Source of the DNA: Aegilops tauschii subsp. strangulata
Taxonomy: Eukaryota > Streptophyta > Magnoliopsida > Poales > Poaceae
NCBI RefSeq assembly: GCF_002575655.3
Contig: NC_053035.3
Coordinates: 377,619,792 to 377,683,791 of the forward strand
Direction of reading: 5' to 3'
DNA length: 64,000 bases
Part shown: piece by piece, positions 29,643-39,735 of the stretch
Layout of the letters: every line of letters begins with the position of its first letter
How positions within the stretch are numbered: the stretch's first letter is position 1
Notes under the pieces: generated by a model
Seen by the model: only the letters and a program-made list of their open reading frames with translations
Database searches by the model: none
What the model was told of the DNA's origin: nothing
Program-made: the position numbers and the translations under genes

Positions 29643-32600
29643 ATGGAGCACGGACGAGATGAGCAAGCAGAAGATGTGTTGGGAGACATAATCTTAGCCG
29701 GAGGTGATATCTTGTCGTATCTTACCGACAATGATGGTCTGGAAGAACAGGGTGAAGAAGCAGGCTGCGGTGATCGAAGAGTGGAGGAGGAAAGACATGA
29801 TTATGATGGCTCCGGTGACCCAATGCTGGTGCAAGAAGGAGCCCGTGGTGACGGCTCCGGTGACCGAACAGAGTCCGACCAGGTAAATATATTAGTTAAG
29901 CCTGTGCTGACTAGCTAATTGATGCATTCATTGTTTTGGTATGTACACATATTAATTAACACTCGTCTTTCTTCTTTTTTCTAGCCCTCCGGATCGAGCA
30001 CAACTGCGGTAAAGAGACGAGGCCCGAAGAGAAAGTTGCGCTCGGATGAAAGGTTTGAGATCACAGCAATCGCGCGCGACGGCCAACCGATTGAACCCCT
30101 CCGGACAAAGGATGCTTTTGCTGCTCAGTGCGGGCTTCTAGTTAGGGACAAGATCCCGATCAGCATCCACCAATGGTATAAGCCTAAGAAGGAAGACCCT
30201 GAGGTGTCTTATGTCAATGATATGCAGAAAGATGATCTTTGGACTGAGCTGAAGGCAAATTTCACCCTACCGCCAGAGGAGGATCCGGAGAAGCCAGTTA
30301 TAGAGCAATTAATCAAGTCTCATGCTCTGAAGAAGATGGCAGACCTATTCAGGAGATGGAAGAATGAGCTGAAAACTTTTGTCGACAAAGAAGAGACACC
30401 AGAATTCGTCGGCCGGTATGAGAAGATCAGAGATCACTGGCCCGCATTTGTGGCCCACAAGACATCGGAAAAGAGTAAGAAGATGTCAGCGACAAACAAG
30501 CAGAATGTTGCGAAGAAGAAGCTTCACCATCGCACGGGGTCAGGTGGCTACCTCAAAGCCCGGCCTAAGTGGGCCAAGTCTGAGAGGGATCTGCTTGATA
30601 AAGGGATCGAACCAGAGACAATGAACTGGCCAGACCATTGCCGGACTTGGTTCTTCGGGGCTGGCGGAACCTTGGACCCTGTATCAGGGAGGTGTCATTG
30701 GACGGACGAGCAACTTGCAATACCCGTCAAGAAGCTTAAGCACTATATCGATGCAGCGCAGCAAGGGACATTCGTTCCAGACAGAGAGAACGACGAGCTC
30801 ACAATGGCCCTCGGGAATCCTGAGCACCCTGGACGGACACGAGGCACGCCAGGCTCCGTTCCGTGGAAGGCTGGTTTTCCGGACGCGGGCGGTTACAAAA
30901 CCCAGGAGAGGAGGAAAAAAGTGGAGCAGATCCAAATTCAGCGTCTGCACGAAAGGGTTCAAGTGCTAGAGGAACGAGACGGCAATAGAGATGCCGAAAC
31001 TACCCCCGAAGCTACACCGCCATCTCAGCGTAGAAGCAGCGTGGCTTCCACCGAGCTGCCTCAGCTGGAGCATGCGGCTACTCCTAGCTACCCCGTGGAT
31101 GCTATCACGGAGTCTCAACATTGCCACCTTATGGCGGAATGGCAGAACTTGAAAGTCAAGGCGGCTGTTGGCTCTGTTTTACCTACTGAACCCGGCGCAA
31201 CCTACCACTGCCGGCAGATTCCAGAAGGATATGCTAGGGTGATGGTGGATGAAATAACGGAGGGATTTGAGGACCTCCAGCTTGACCACCCTACCGGTGA
31301 AGGGGAGACTCGGCTGGGTTTAGCTCTGAAGACTCCATGCCTATGGCGGAAGGAGCTCATCAAGCTTCCGAACTGGACGGCTCCGGCGAGTAAGGGCACT
31401 CCGCCTCCTCCTCCGCCTCCTCCTCCGGCGAGTGATCAGGGCACTCAGCCTCCTTCTCCAGCGCGTGGCGGCACTCCGCCTCCTTCTCCGCCAGCGCCGG
31501 CGCGCCAGAGCAGCCAGCCTCCTCCTTCTCCGCCTCGTCAGCAAGGGTGGAAGAGACCCGCCGCCGCTGCGGCTGCTCCGGCGCGTCGTAGTCCTTCTCC
31601 TCCGCCTCGTAAGCAAGGAAAGAAGACAGCCGCAGCCACTCCGTCTGCTCTGCCGGCGTCTAGCAGTACAGCTGCCAGAGGCGGGAGCCAATACAGATTC
31701 GGTCCTTCTCTGAAGACTCCAGAGAAGTTACCATATGAGAGGACCGAGGAGGAGAACGCGGAGATCGTGCGAGCCGAAGTGAAGAACTTCTTTGAAGGGG
31801 TCAAAGCAAAGAAACATCCACCTCCGGAGGAGAAGGTAGATCCGGTGAAAGCAAAGCGCACTCTGGCTGCCCTGACAAAACCACCAAAGTCTCCGCCGAG
31901 AGGCAACTATGAGCGCGTTCTTGGAAAGGCATATGCCGAAGCGGAGCGGTCGGGAAGTACTGTCAGTGATAAAAGGATGAAAGAACGACGAGCTGGGAAA
32001 AAATTGCCCAGCTCGGCGAACAAGCGAACCAATCATGCCCCCCGCTGAAGGTGTCAAAAGACATCGTCGCTAATGATCCGGGTATGGTGCCCGGTTATAG
32101 CAATCTTGGAGATTACCTGCCCGACGATGTACATTATGAAATCATGGAGGTGGACAACCACAAATACCATTACGGGAAGCCTCTCGTCAAAGATGTCAGA
32201 TCTCTAAGCACGATGATGCGAAGACTACATGATTGGTACATGAAAACCTGCAGAGAGTCTGATGGGATGAGTACTTTGACGCTGAGAGTAAAACCGGAGC
32301 ATGACCTCGTTGGAATTGAACTGCTGAATGTTCCATTTGAGGATTTCTTCCAGTTTTACAATCTAAAGTCCCTCGATAAAACAACGATCACTTGCTACTG
32401 TCTGTAAGTAGTACTACTTCTGTCATTAAGTCTCTCTATATAGGTCAGCTCTTTCATTGCATGTATTTATACTTATCCTCACTATATTATGCAGATTGAA
32501 GATCGCCGAATTGAAGAAAAGACAAATCGGTGATATTGGGTTCATCAACACAAATCTCATAGATGCATATACGGTTGAAAAACATCCCAAAGAAGCCAAG

Positions 32601-33475
32601 GCCAACTTGCTACAATCGTTGGTATTAAATCAAAACAAAGATATAATACTCTTTCCTTACAACTTCAAGTGAGTGTTACTGTCTTCTGCATATTCGGTTT
32701 CCCTTATTAGTCCAGGTTATGGTAATGTAATTGATGACTTATGCATGCATGCGCAGCTTCCACTATATTCTCCTAGAGATTAAGCTTGAGCCGGGAGTAG
32801 TAACCGTCTTAGACTCGAGACGAAAAGATCCCCAGGACTATGCGAACATGACTCAAATGCTCCAGAAGTAAGTTAAATCGATCATTATCCACCATATCAG
32901 CAACTTTGTTCATTTCCTGATATCAAGTAATTGTTTTCTTTGTCTGGCAGGGTTTGGAGAAAATTCACCTCAAAAGCCCCGGGACTGCCGAACCAGCTGC
33001 AATTTAGACACCCGAAAGTAAGTACTATAGTAGCATGTTCCGCGCATCTCCTAGTGATTCAAGCGCTAGTTTGATCAATACCATTTAGCATGCTTGCTTA
33101 TCAGTTTGATTGACCTCTATTTCTTGTAAAGTGGTTGTGGCAGCAACCCGGGAATAATTACTGTGGATACTACGTTTGCGAGTCCATCCGCTACCATACC
33201 TGTGAGCGGGGCTCCACTGAAGAACAATATGAAGTGCGTAAGCAATAATATTCACAATTTTATTTTATTACCATCATTTGTGTTGAGTTTCATTTATTCA
33301 TATATATATGTATTGACCCCCTTCTTCAAATTAGATTTTTCGGAAGCGGGATCAACTCCTAGCAGAAGATCGTATGCTAGGAATTCAAGAGGAATTGGCG
33401 GCATTCTTCCTTGACCACGTGATCGCTGAAAACGGAGAATACTATGTGGACCCTGTGTTCCTACAATATAATTAG
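29643..33475 (+). CDS. CACTA second gene: long basic protein with C48/Ulp1-like protease domain
   Basis: Seven exons fit all splice phases: 29643-29882, 29985-32403, 32495-32668, 32757-32867, 32951-33017, 33132-33233, 33335-33475. The N-terminus is acidic; residues 81-530 form a charged region typical of CACTA ORF2/TNPA-like proteins (KRRGPKRKLRSDERFEITA, HKTSEKSKKMS, FFGAGGTLDPVSG); about 550-645 is a Pro/Ala-rich linker. The last five exons encode a cysteine-protease fold: His in FHYILLEI, Asp in TVLDSRRKD, Gln and Cys in QQPGNNYCGYY. The spacings (His-Asp 17, Gln-Cys 6) are those of Ulp1/SENP enzymes, which cleave SUMO. One defect: the A-run at 31998-32003 appears one base short, so the second exon stops at 32048 unless that base is restored. 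Function in transposition is unknown. Confidence 0.75.
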
Positions 33476-33840
33476 GAGATTGTATTGTAAGAGATAATTA
33501 TTGTATATATGTAGCCGGTAGTGTCGGATAGATATACGAGAACTTGTTGTTCGACCAATATCTCGGAGAAGGAGAGGTGGTCGATATCACTTCTCTCTGT
33601 ATGCATATGTTCATGACGATCTTCTGTTTCCTTCATTTGATTACTAGCTAGCGTGTCTACTCCTCTCCATACGTATATAGTACGTAGCGTCGATCAAGCA
33701 CGGAGATAAGAGAGGACACTTCTCTCTATTAATTAGCTAGCTAACACAATATATGAAACACCTAAATTAACCCCCCAAAACCCCTAAACCACCCCCTTAA
33801 AAAAACAAAAACCTCAGCTCCTGCCAGGTGCTGACGCGTG
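33476..33840. other. 3' flank of the second CACTA gene
   Basis: No gene. AT-rich 3' UTR-like sequence followed by a C- and A-rich stretch (33770-33815). Confidence 0.5.
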
Positions 33841-33847
33841 GATGCCT

Positions 33848-34035
33848 ATTGGTCCCGGTTGGTGGCACCAACCGGGACCAAAGGCCCTCCTGCCTGGGCT
33901 CCCCGCACCAGCCACGTGGACGGCCTTTAGTCCCGGTTCGTGTAAGAACCGGGACTAAAGGGCTAGGGCATTAGTAACGACCCTTTAGTCCCGATTCCTG
34001 AACCGGGACTAAAGGCCCTTATGAACCGGGGTAAA
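33848..34035. repeat. 3' subterminal repeats of the CACTA element
   Basis: About six GTCCCGGTT / AACCGGGAC motifs, mostly as inverted pairs (for example GTCCCGGTTGGTGG and CCAACCGGGAC), lead into the 3' terminal inverted repeat. Confidence 0.85.
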
Positions 34036-34055
34036 AGCCCATTTTCCTACTAGTG

Positions 34056-34390
34056 TCCGTCGAGCAAAGGATCGGCTCCATGGCATACAAGATGGAGTTA
34101 CCAGCAGGCAGTCGTATCCATCCTGTGTTCCACGCCTCCCAACTGAAGCCGTTCACACAAGATTACTCACCGGTCTTCTCTGAATTACCTCGACCCCCAG
34201 ACCTGACAGCAACTCCACTACAGCCAGAACTGATCCTGGATCGACGCATGGTGAAAAAGGGGAACACTTCATTCGTGCAGGTCCCTGTTCAATGGACCTC
34301 CCTTTCTCCTGATGCAGCAACATGGGAGGATTACACTGTACTTCGTCATCGTTACCCAGCAGCTCCGTGTTGGGATGCAGACGCTCTTGC
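34056..34390 (+). pseudogene. Chromovirus pol C-terminus with chromodomain-like end
   Basis: This continues the integrase frame interrupted at 21690: VEQRIGSMAYKMELPAGSRIHPVFHASQLKPF is the conserved integrase C-terminal block. VPVQWTSLSPDAATWEDYTVLRHRYP is the strand-helix part of a chromodomain-type tail. It is followed by the G-rich tract and the 3' LTR. Chromodomains direct chromoviruses to particular chromatin, but this copy is defective. Confidence 0.85.
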
Positions 34391-34406
34391 TCAAGGGGGG
34401 GGGGAT

Positions 34407-34621
34407 TGTCACACCTGCTACTGCGTAGCGATGGACTAGCAAGAGTCGTGGTGTGTGGGTCTGTCTATACTAAAGCCCTGGTCCTCGAGGGACAAGGCAG
34501 CGAGTAATTGAACTCTCTCATTCTGAATCTCGACCCCCTTCTCCTACCTCGCCTCGTCGTCTACTCTCCTCATCCCAAATTCTTTGTGCGATCGATCCCC
34601 TTCCAAGGTTCGGTCGTCACA
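34407..34621 (+). repeat. 3' LTR of the chromovirus (215 bp)
   Basis: Begins TGTCACACCTGCTACTGCG after the purine tract AAGGGGGGGGGGA and ends GGTTCGGTCGTCACA. It lacks a ~65-bp part present in the 5' LTR and has about five extra bases (ACTAA) near 34469. Confidence 0.92.
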
Positions 34622-34690
34622 ATGTGGTATAAGTTGCTCGTTGGTGGGAAGACCACCGCTAGCTACCGGAACCGGTAAAGGTGACTTTGC
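34622..34690. repeat. Copy B of the TTTCACTC element, right end
   Basis: GTTGGTGGGAAGACCACCG…ACCGGTAAAGGTGACTTTGCGC aligns with the end of copy A (17620-17665: ATTGGTGAGAGAACCACCGG…ACCGGTAAAAAAACACTTTGCGC). The chromovirus therefore inserted in copy B. Confidence 0.65.
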
Positions 34691-35244
34691 GCACTTGCCT
34701 CCTCCTTCACCAGCTCGAACAATTGGAACCCTGAAGATTATAAGGATTGGTGAAACGAAATTGACACCGGATTAGAAGTCCGGCGAGAGAAGGGAAACCC
34801 TAGACGTCGCCGTGAGGGGAGTGCAAAAACTATTTCGGCCACTCAAATTCGTTTAGCAACAAATGGCATCAAACCAGACCGAGTCGTGTTGCGAATTGTT
34901 AGCTGAAAACTTGCATTTTCGCCCGTCTTCTTGGGGACTTCAGTCCGGGCCGTACTTCTCCTGTGGAGGCTTGATAAACGAACCACCTCCATATCCGCAC
35001 CAAAAATAAAGGGAAAAGTTGCGAATCACGAAAAAAAAAACGCAGGCACACCGAGTCGGGCCGCGCTCGCGCCATTCGACAGCCAGTTCCGTCCGTCCGT
35101 GCAACCCCCTCGTCGCGTGCTCCTTCCTCCCCTGGTCTGGTCCGCCGTTCGCCGTCGCCCTTCTCGTCTCGCTCGCCGGCCCGCCGCCCTCCCGCGGCCA
35201 CGAGATCTCGCCGCCCGGCGGAGCCCTAACCCGCGCGCCCGACG
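34691..35244 (+). promoter_or_regulatory. Upstream region and 5' UTR of the YIP gene
   Basis: The GC content rises steeply from about 35050, as expected for a grass gene 5' UTR. No clear TATA box is visible near 35000-35100, which fits a broadly expressed housekeeping gene. Confidence 0.4.
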
Positions 35245-37267
35245 ATGTCGCACGCGCAGCCCCAGGGCGACACCATCCCGCTGCACCCCTCGTCGGCGCA
35301 GTCCGACATGGACGAGATCGAGAGCCTCATCCACGTCGCCCCCACCGCCGCCGCCGTCCTGCCCGCGCGGCCGCCCTCCCCTCCGCGCGCGTCCATCCCC
35401 GTCGCCAACATCCCTCCCGTGCCCCCTCCGGCCAGCTTCAGGCCCCAGCCGCCCCCCACCTTCTCCTCCGCGCCGCTCCCTTCCGCCTCCGCCTCCGTCG
35501 CCATTCCCATCGGCGCGGACGGGTTCGGGAGCCCCGCCAACACGCTCACGGAGCCCGTCTGGGACACCGTCAAGCGCGACCTCACCCGCATCGTCAGCAA
35601 CCTCAAGCTCGTCGTCTTCCCCAACCCCTACCGCGAGGACCCCGGCAAGGCGCTCCGGGACTGGGATCTCTGGGGCCCCTTCTTCTTCATCGTCTTCCTC
35701 GGCCTCACTCTCTCGTGGTCGGCCTCAGTCAGGAAGGTTATTTCAAATCCAAACCCATCAAATTCAGTTAGCTGGGTGCAACACCTGCGTTTGAAATACT
35801 TTCGTTAGAATAATGAACTGATACAAACCTTTGAAGTATATAATTCATGAGGCCGATAACTGCTGTTGATAACTGCTGTAGATGACCTGATAACTGCTGT
35901 TGTATGTATTGAAGATTCAGCAGGGGATGGAGATCCTTGGTTACAAACCAAAACAGTGTTAAGGCGGGATGATTAGACATCTCCAGCATATTCTTATTTG
36001 TTGCATGTGTTTTGCGAACTTGCTTTACAAACTAGGATTAGAAGTGCACTTTTGTAAAGAATAAAAGAGCATAAAGAGCATAGGGAGATTTCTCCATTGC
36101 CATGCTATTTGCACCTGGCCTGCTCTTGTATAATTTCTACTACCCTACTGGACTCGGACTTGCAATGCCGTCGGCCTCTCGATCTTCTTAGGGAGCTCGA
36201 GCATTCTCAAGATCCTTAAAAAGTAAAAAGTCATTCCATGTCATATACTCCTACAATACATTATTCAGGAGTAAAGTGAAATTTGGCGGAGAGTGTTGTT
36301 AAATCTGGAAGGTAGTGTATTCTTAGAAGGGGGACTACACTTTTCCTTGTGGAAAAGGGTACTAGAGACATGCTTATAAATATTTTAGTTTGCCCGGCAA
36401 ACCGTCTAGGTGGCCTTGGCCATTCCACTAATCTATCCATGGCATCTCCAATTCAGTAGCATACTTTTGCTTTTATAATGCTTCAAGAGGTCCAGTAAAA
36501 ATCTAGTGTTTGATGAAAATTATTCCAAGGAGGGAGAGCTGTCATGAAAATAAAAAGTGCTGCAGCAGTGCAGCTTGAACCATTTTTCAGTAACTTGGGC
36601 ATTTGATGTTCTTCTGAAGTTTTCATCGGCAGCAAACAGAATTCACACCTAGTAGAACAAATTAATTTCATTTTGATAGAAAATTTATATGCTGATTAAT
36701 CTATACGCCAGTATACTTGGAGATCCACTAATCTGTACGAACGCTTCATCTTATGATTGCAGTTCACTTGTTAATTCTTATTTGATCTATCACCTAGTCA
36801 CCTACTGATTTTGATGACATGCCTTTTGTGTTTGTAGTCTGAAGTATTTGCTGTCGCGTTTGCCGTACTTGCTGCTGGTGCTATAATCCTCACGCTGAAT
36901 GTGCTGCTTTTGGTACTTAAACCCTTTTCTCTCTCGCACACACCTGCTTGCACATGTATACACACCTGGTGTTCCGGGGGCAATGACCACATTGTTTCAT
37001 TTGCAGGGCGGCCAAATCATCTTCTTCCAAAGCCTGAGTCTTCTAGGATACTGCTTGTTCCCCATGGACGTGGGAGCTCTGATTTGCCTGCTGAAGGACA
37101 ACGACATGCTAAAGATCATCGTGGTGGCAGTGACATTGGCATGGAGCTCCTGGGCAGCGTATCCATTCATGAGCACCGCCGTGAACCCAAGGAGGAAGGC
37201 CCTGGCGCTTTACCCGGTCTTCCTCATGTATGTCTCCATTAGCTTCCTCATAATCGCGATAAACTAA
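35245..37267 (+). CDS. YIP4: YIP1-family membrane protein (YIP4/YIPF6-like)
   Basis: Three exons, 35245-35736, 36838-36912 and 37007-37267, all joined in phase 0 with GT/AG borders, give 275 residues, close to the plant family length. The cytosolic N-terminus (1-140) holds [16 protein letters not shown], a Pro-rich stretch (PARPPSPPR) and the conserved [29 protein letters not shown]. Five membrane helices follow (about 143-161, 166-189, 193-218, 225-245, 253-275), the Yip1 domain (PF04893). In Arabidopsis, YIP4a/b work with ECHIDNA at the trans-Golgi network in secretion and cell elongation; the role here is inferred from that similarity. No disruption is seen. It is an intact host gene beside a large transposon nest. 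Confidence 0.95.
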
Positions 37268-37367
37268 GGGTGGAACGGTTTGCCGCCGCGGACCGTCAGA
37301 AGTCCGGAGATTTTCCCGTCCAACCGGCCGAGTGCATACAGGTTTTGTCTGACCGGTTTGTTTTGTA

Positions 37368-37373
37368 AATAAA
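37368..37373 (+). terminator. Likely polyadenylation signal of the YIP gene
   Basis: AATAAA about 100 bp after the stop codon, in a T-rich context, is a plausible near-upstream element. Confidence 0.5.
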
Positions 37374-37379
37374 TTTTGC

Positions 37380-38340
37380 TGACTACTTTGAGATTTCTTC
37401 TTCTTCTTCTTTACATAATCAAAGGGCCTATAGTAGGGGTATAGAAAATACAGTAGGAAATTATACGTTCTGTAAAGTACCTATTTTGTTTTGCGCCTGG
37501 CTAGAATAACTTGTAGACTGCTGATGGGGTTGAGGTGCCATGGTGTGAATAACCTGTAGCCTGCTCTGTTGTGGTTTGGTTCGCCATGGTGTTAGCATGT
37601 TCCCTTTATCTGTGTGCCGGTTTCTACTATCTTCCCTGGTATTATTGCCTGACCAGGAGTGCTTCTTGGAAGTTCTCATTGGTGTTAACCACGTATTGTT
37701 GGGATAAAAAAAACGGTGAAACAGATTCACCACAGCTAAAGTGCAACCGGAGATTGACTGCTTGGTCACATGAGTTCTGCATTTGCTGTTTTTCTAGTCT
37801 CGTCGTGTGTACTCTGCAACGTGACCTATATTGACTCTCAAGTCGTCACTGAATTATGTACGCCTGGTGGTCCTCCCGTCCTAACTTAAAATCACTCCTT
37901 CTCCTTCACATTCTCAAAGTATACAAGCATCCATTTCAAGTGGAAGATGAGCGCACACATGGGCACCGTCAGAGCAATATCTCCGCGCACGCGTGCGATA
38001 GTAGAAACTAGCAGCAGTAGTTGCACTTGACGCGGTCCCTAATTAAGATCTGTGGTTTTCTGTTAGCTTTTCCGGTACGCCGACCCGTCAACATCGGTGC
38101 ATACGTACATGCCAGGAACAAGTAACCGGACGGGGTCAAGTTTCAAAGCCGTTTTGCATTGCACCTAAACTTGGCCAAAACAAACAACAAGAGTGCAAGC
38201 AAAGGCAAAACCGAAAACCAAACCAAAGCGGGCACGAGTCTCCTTCCTTCCTGCCACCTTCCGGGTCATTCCTTTCCTTGGCGCCCCCTCCTCCGCGCGT
38301 CCTCCCCCTCCCACGCGGTCCGGTCGCCGGTCGTCGCTCC
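37380..38340. other. Intergenic, nothing recognised
   Basis: Mixed-complexity sequence between the two host genes. No conserved protein motif, RNA gene or TE end recognised. Confidence 0.5.
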
Positions 38341-38353
38341 CCTATACTTCAGC

Positions 38354-38364
38354 ATATATATTTA
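38354..38364 (+). promoter_or_regulatory. TATA box of the gene at 38435
   Basis: CATATATATTTATCC lies about 80 bp upstream of the ATG within otherwise GC-rich DNA, in the expected position. Confidence 0.6.
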
Positions 38365-38434
38365 TCCCGCGCGCGCCATTCGCGGCCACCCCGGCGATCT
38401 GCGACCGCTCGTGCCCTGTATTTCTTCGGGTATC

Positions 38435-39124
38435 ATGGGGGAGGCGCCGGCCGCGTCCTCGACCACGGTGGAGATGGAGGCCGCGGAGCAGCTCATCCAG
38501 CTCAGCGGCGGCGGCTGCGACGACGACAGCGCCGAGTCGGAGTGCAAGAGCGCGGACAGCGTCAGGGCTGACGAGAAGGTGCCGGCCGTGGGGAGCAAGA
38601 GCGCGGACAGCGTCAGGGCCGGCGAGAAGGGGCCGGCCGTGGAGAGCAAGAGCGCGGACAGCGTCAAGGCAGCTGGCGAGAAGGCGCGGGCCGCGGAGAG
38701 CGTCATGGCAGCCGGCGAGAAGGTGCCGGACGTGGAGAGCAAGAGCGCGGGCAGCGTCAAGGCCGGCGAGAAGCGGGGAGGTGGTAAAGAGGGGGTGCCC
38801 GCCGCTGAGAGCAGCACCGGGAAGAGACGCGAGAAACTCGGTGGGCCGAAGGGCGGCGGACAAGACGAGGAGGCCGTCATCGGCGGGGTCGCGAGGAGGA
38901 GGCCGAGGTTCCGGTCGCTGGCGGCTATATACAGGAACACGAGGAGGATGGACGACCACGGGCACCGCCGCGAGGAGGCGGAAGAGGAAGAGATGGGTGA
39001 GGGGAAGGGGGAGAAAAAGAAGAGAAGGGCGATGGGTGGGGCCGCCGCCGCCGACGGCGAGGCGATCCCCGCGGCGGCGCCGTGCAAGGCCAAGAGATCA
39101 GGGGTACGCCGAAGAACTAGCTAG
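38435..39124 (+). CDS. Basic grass-type protein of unknown function with internal repeats
   Basis: A single-exon frame of 229 residues starting MGEAPAASSTTVEMEAAEQLIQLS. The open frame extends upstream, but this ATG lies ~80 bp after a TATA box and is the best start. Residues 30-120 consist of about five imperfect copies of a 15-18 residue unit (KSADSVRAGEKVPAVES). The C-terminal half has a conserved-looking basic motif (RRRPRFRSLAAIYRNTRRM), a Glu-rich stretch and a Lys/Arg-rich tail (GEKKKRRAM, CKAKRSGVRRRTS) that could be a nuclear localisation signal. The combination of 'AAEQLIQLS' and 'RPRFRSLAAIYR' looks like a plant-specific nuclear protein family, but I cannot name it. Antisense frames across it are composition artefacts. 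Confidence 0.6.
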   Translation: MGEAPAASSTTVEMEAAEQLIQLSGGGCDDDSAESECKSADSVRADEKVPAVGSKSADSVRAGEKGPAVESKSADSVKAAGEKARAAESVMAAGEKVPDVESKSAGSVKAGEKRGGGKEGVPAAESSTGKRREKLGGPKGGGQDEEAVIGGVARRRPRFRSLAAIYRNTRRMDDHGHRREEAEEEEMGEGKGEKKKRRAMGGAAAADGEAIPAAAPCKAKRSGVRRRTS

Positions 39125-39590
39125 TATATGTGGTGTGAGTCGTCGTCGTAGGTGTTAGAGATCGAGATCTCTGGTGCATGGAGGCATGTGTGGATGTAGC
39201 TAGATGGCAATGGCGCATGCTTGGGTGGAAGAGATTGTGATGTAAGATGGATGTACGTACGCAGCTATCGATCTGGTGTGTTTCCCCTCATGGAAGAAGA
39301 AACCATCAAGCTTCACATTGCGTCTGGGAATTTTATTTGTGTACAGTGTACTCACTTTGTTGTTTGGCATGGCAATCGATCGTTCATTTGCGATGCACAT
39401 ATTGGCATGTCGAACTACTGCGGTCGTTATTGTGTGGATCCTGCATCGATCGTTCTGGTTACGGCCAGAAGACACCAAAGTAACGGCAGCTGAGAGGAGA
39501 AGACAGCAAGATAACGGGCCAAGTCGACCGTCAGTAGCAAAACATGCTCGCTGAACGACACGAGTCATTGCTCACAGCCCATCTAGTTAT
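39125..39590. other. 3' flank of the preceding gene, nothing else recognised
   Basis: Probably 3' UTR and intergenic DNA. Open frames on both strands are not supported. Confidence 0.4.
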
Positions 39591-39599
39591 TTTTCTTTC

Positions 39600-39735
39600 T
39601 TTTGGAATGAGGGTAAGACCCTTGGCCTTCGCATCGAGTGATGCACACAGCCTTATATTCACGGGCGGAGCCACGTTTGGGCCAAGCCCCCGGGAGAGAC
39701 CCTTGGCATGCGCATCGAGTGTAGCTACAAAACAT
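39600..39735 (-). mobile_element. Short retroelement 3'-end remnants
   Basis: The text GGGTAAGACCCTTGGCC…GCATCGAGTGATGCACACAGCC resembles, on the minus strand, the conserved 3' tail of Triticeae LINE elements (GGCTGTGTGCATC…). A second partial copy (GACCCTTGGCATGCGCATCGAG) follows at about 39697. Weak support. Confidence 0.35.

Larger units (their letters stand above)
21691..34055 (+). mobile_element. CACTA (En/Spm-type) transposon, 12,365 bp
   Basis: The ends are CACTAGTAGAAAACAGGGCA at the left and the inverse (…GCCCATTTTCCTACTAGTG) at the right. Flanking triplets are TCT (21688-21690) and TCC (34056-34058), a 3-bp target duplication with one mismatch. Removing the element and one triplet restores the chromovirus integrase frame (…FFGLFS-VEQR…). 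Subterminal regions at both ends carry repeated CCCGGTTC/GAACCGGG motifs. It contains a small intact ORF, a broken TNPD-type transposase and a second long gene with a Ulp1-like protease. The family is related to large Triticeae CACTA elements. Confidence 0.95.
19603..34621 (+). mobile_element. Chromovirus-type Gypsy retrotransposon carrying a CACTA insertion
   Basis: An LTR element with both LTRs (19603-19877 and 34407-34621), a primer-binding site complementary to initiator tRNA-Met (TGGTAATCAGAGCC), gag, integrase, a chromodomain-like C-terminus and a G-rich polypurine tract (about 34393-34405). The CACTA transposon at 21691-34055 sits in pol; without it the element would be about 2.65 kb because protease, reverse transcriptase and RNase H are deleted. 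LTR shortness and the chromodomain suggest a Reina-like chromovirus (inference). The flanking 5-mers (ATAAT, ATGTG) do not match, so no target duplication is visible. Confidence 0.85.

Noticed and set aside
31341..31906. Long Arg-rich minus-strand frames opposite the CACTA second gene
   Set aside because: They are antisense shadows of the Pro/Ser-rich linker of the plus-strand gene.
19598..34626. Target-site duplication for the chromovirus
   Set aside because: The bases next to the LTRs (ATAAT and ATGTG) do not match; a GTATAA motif near both sides is offset by several bases and is not a clean duplication.
38342..39093. Long minus-strand frames opposite the gene at 38435
   Set aside because: GC-rich antisense shadows. 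The plus strand has the TATA box, the ATG in the right place and repeated protein units.
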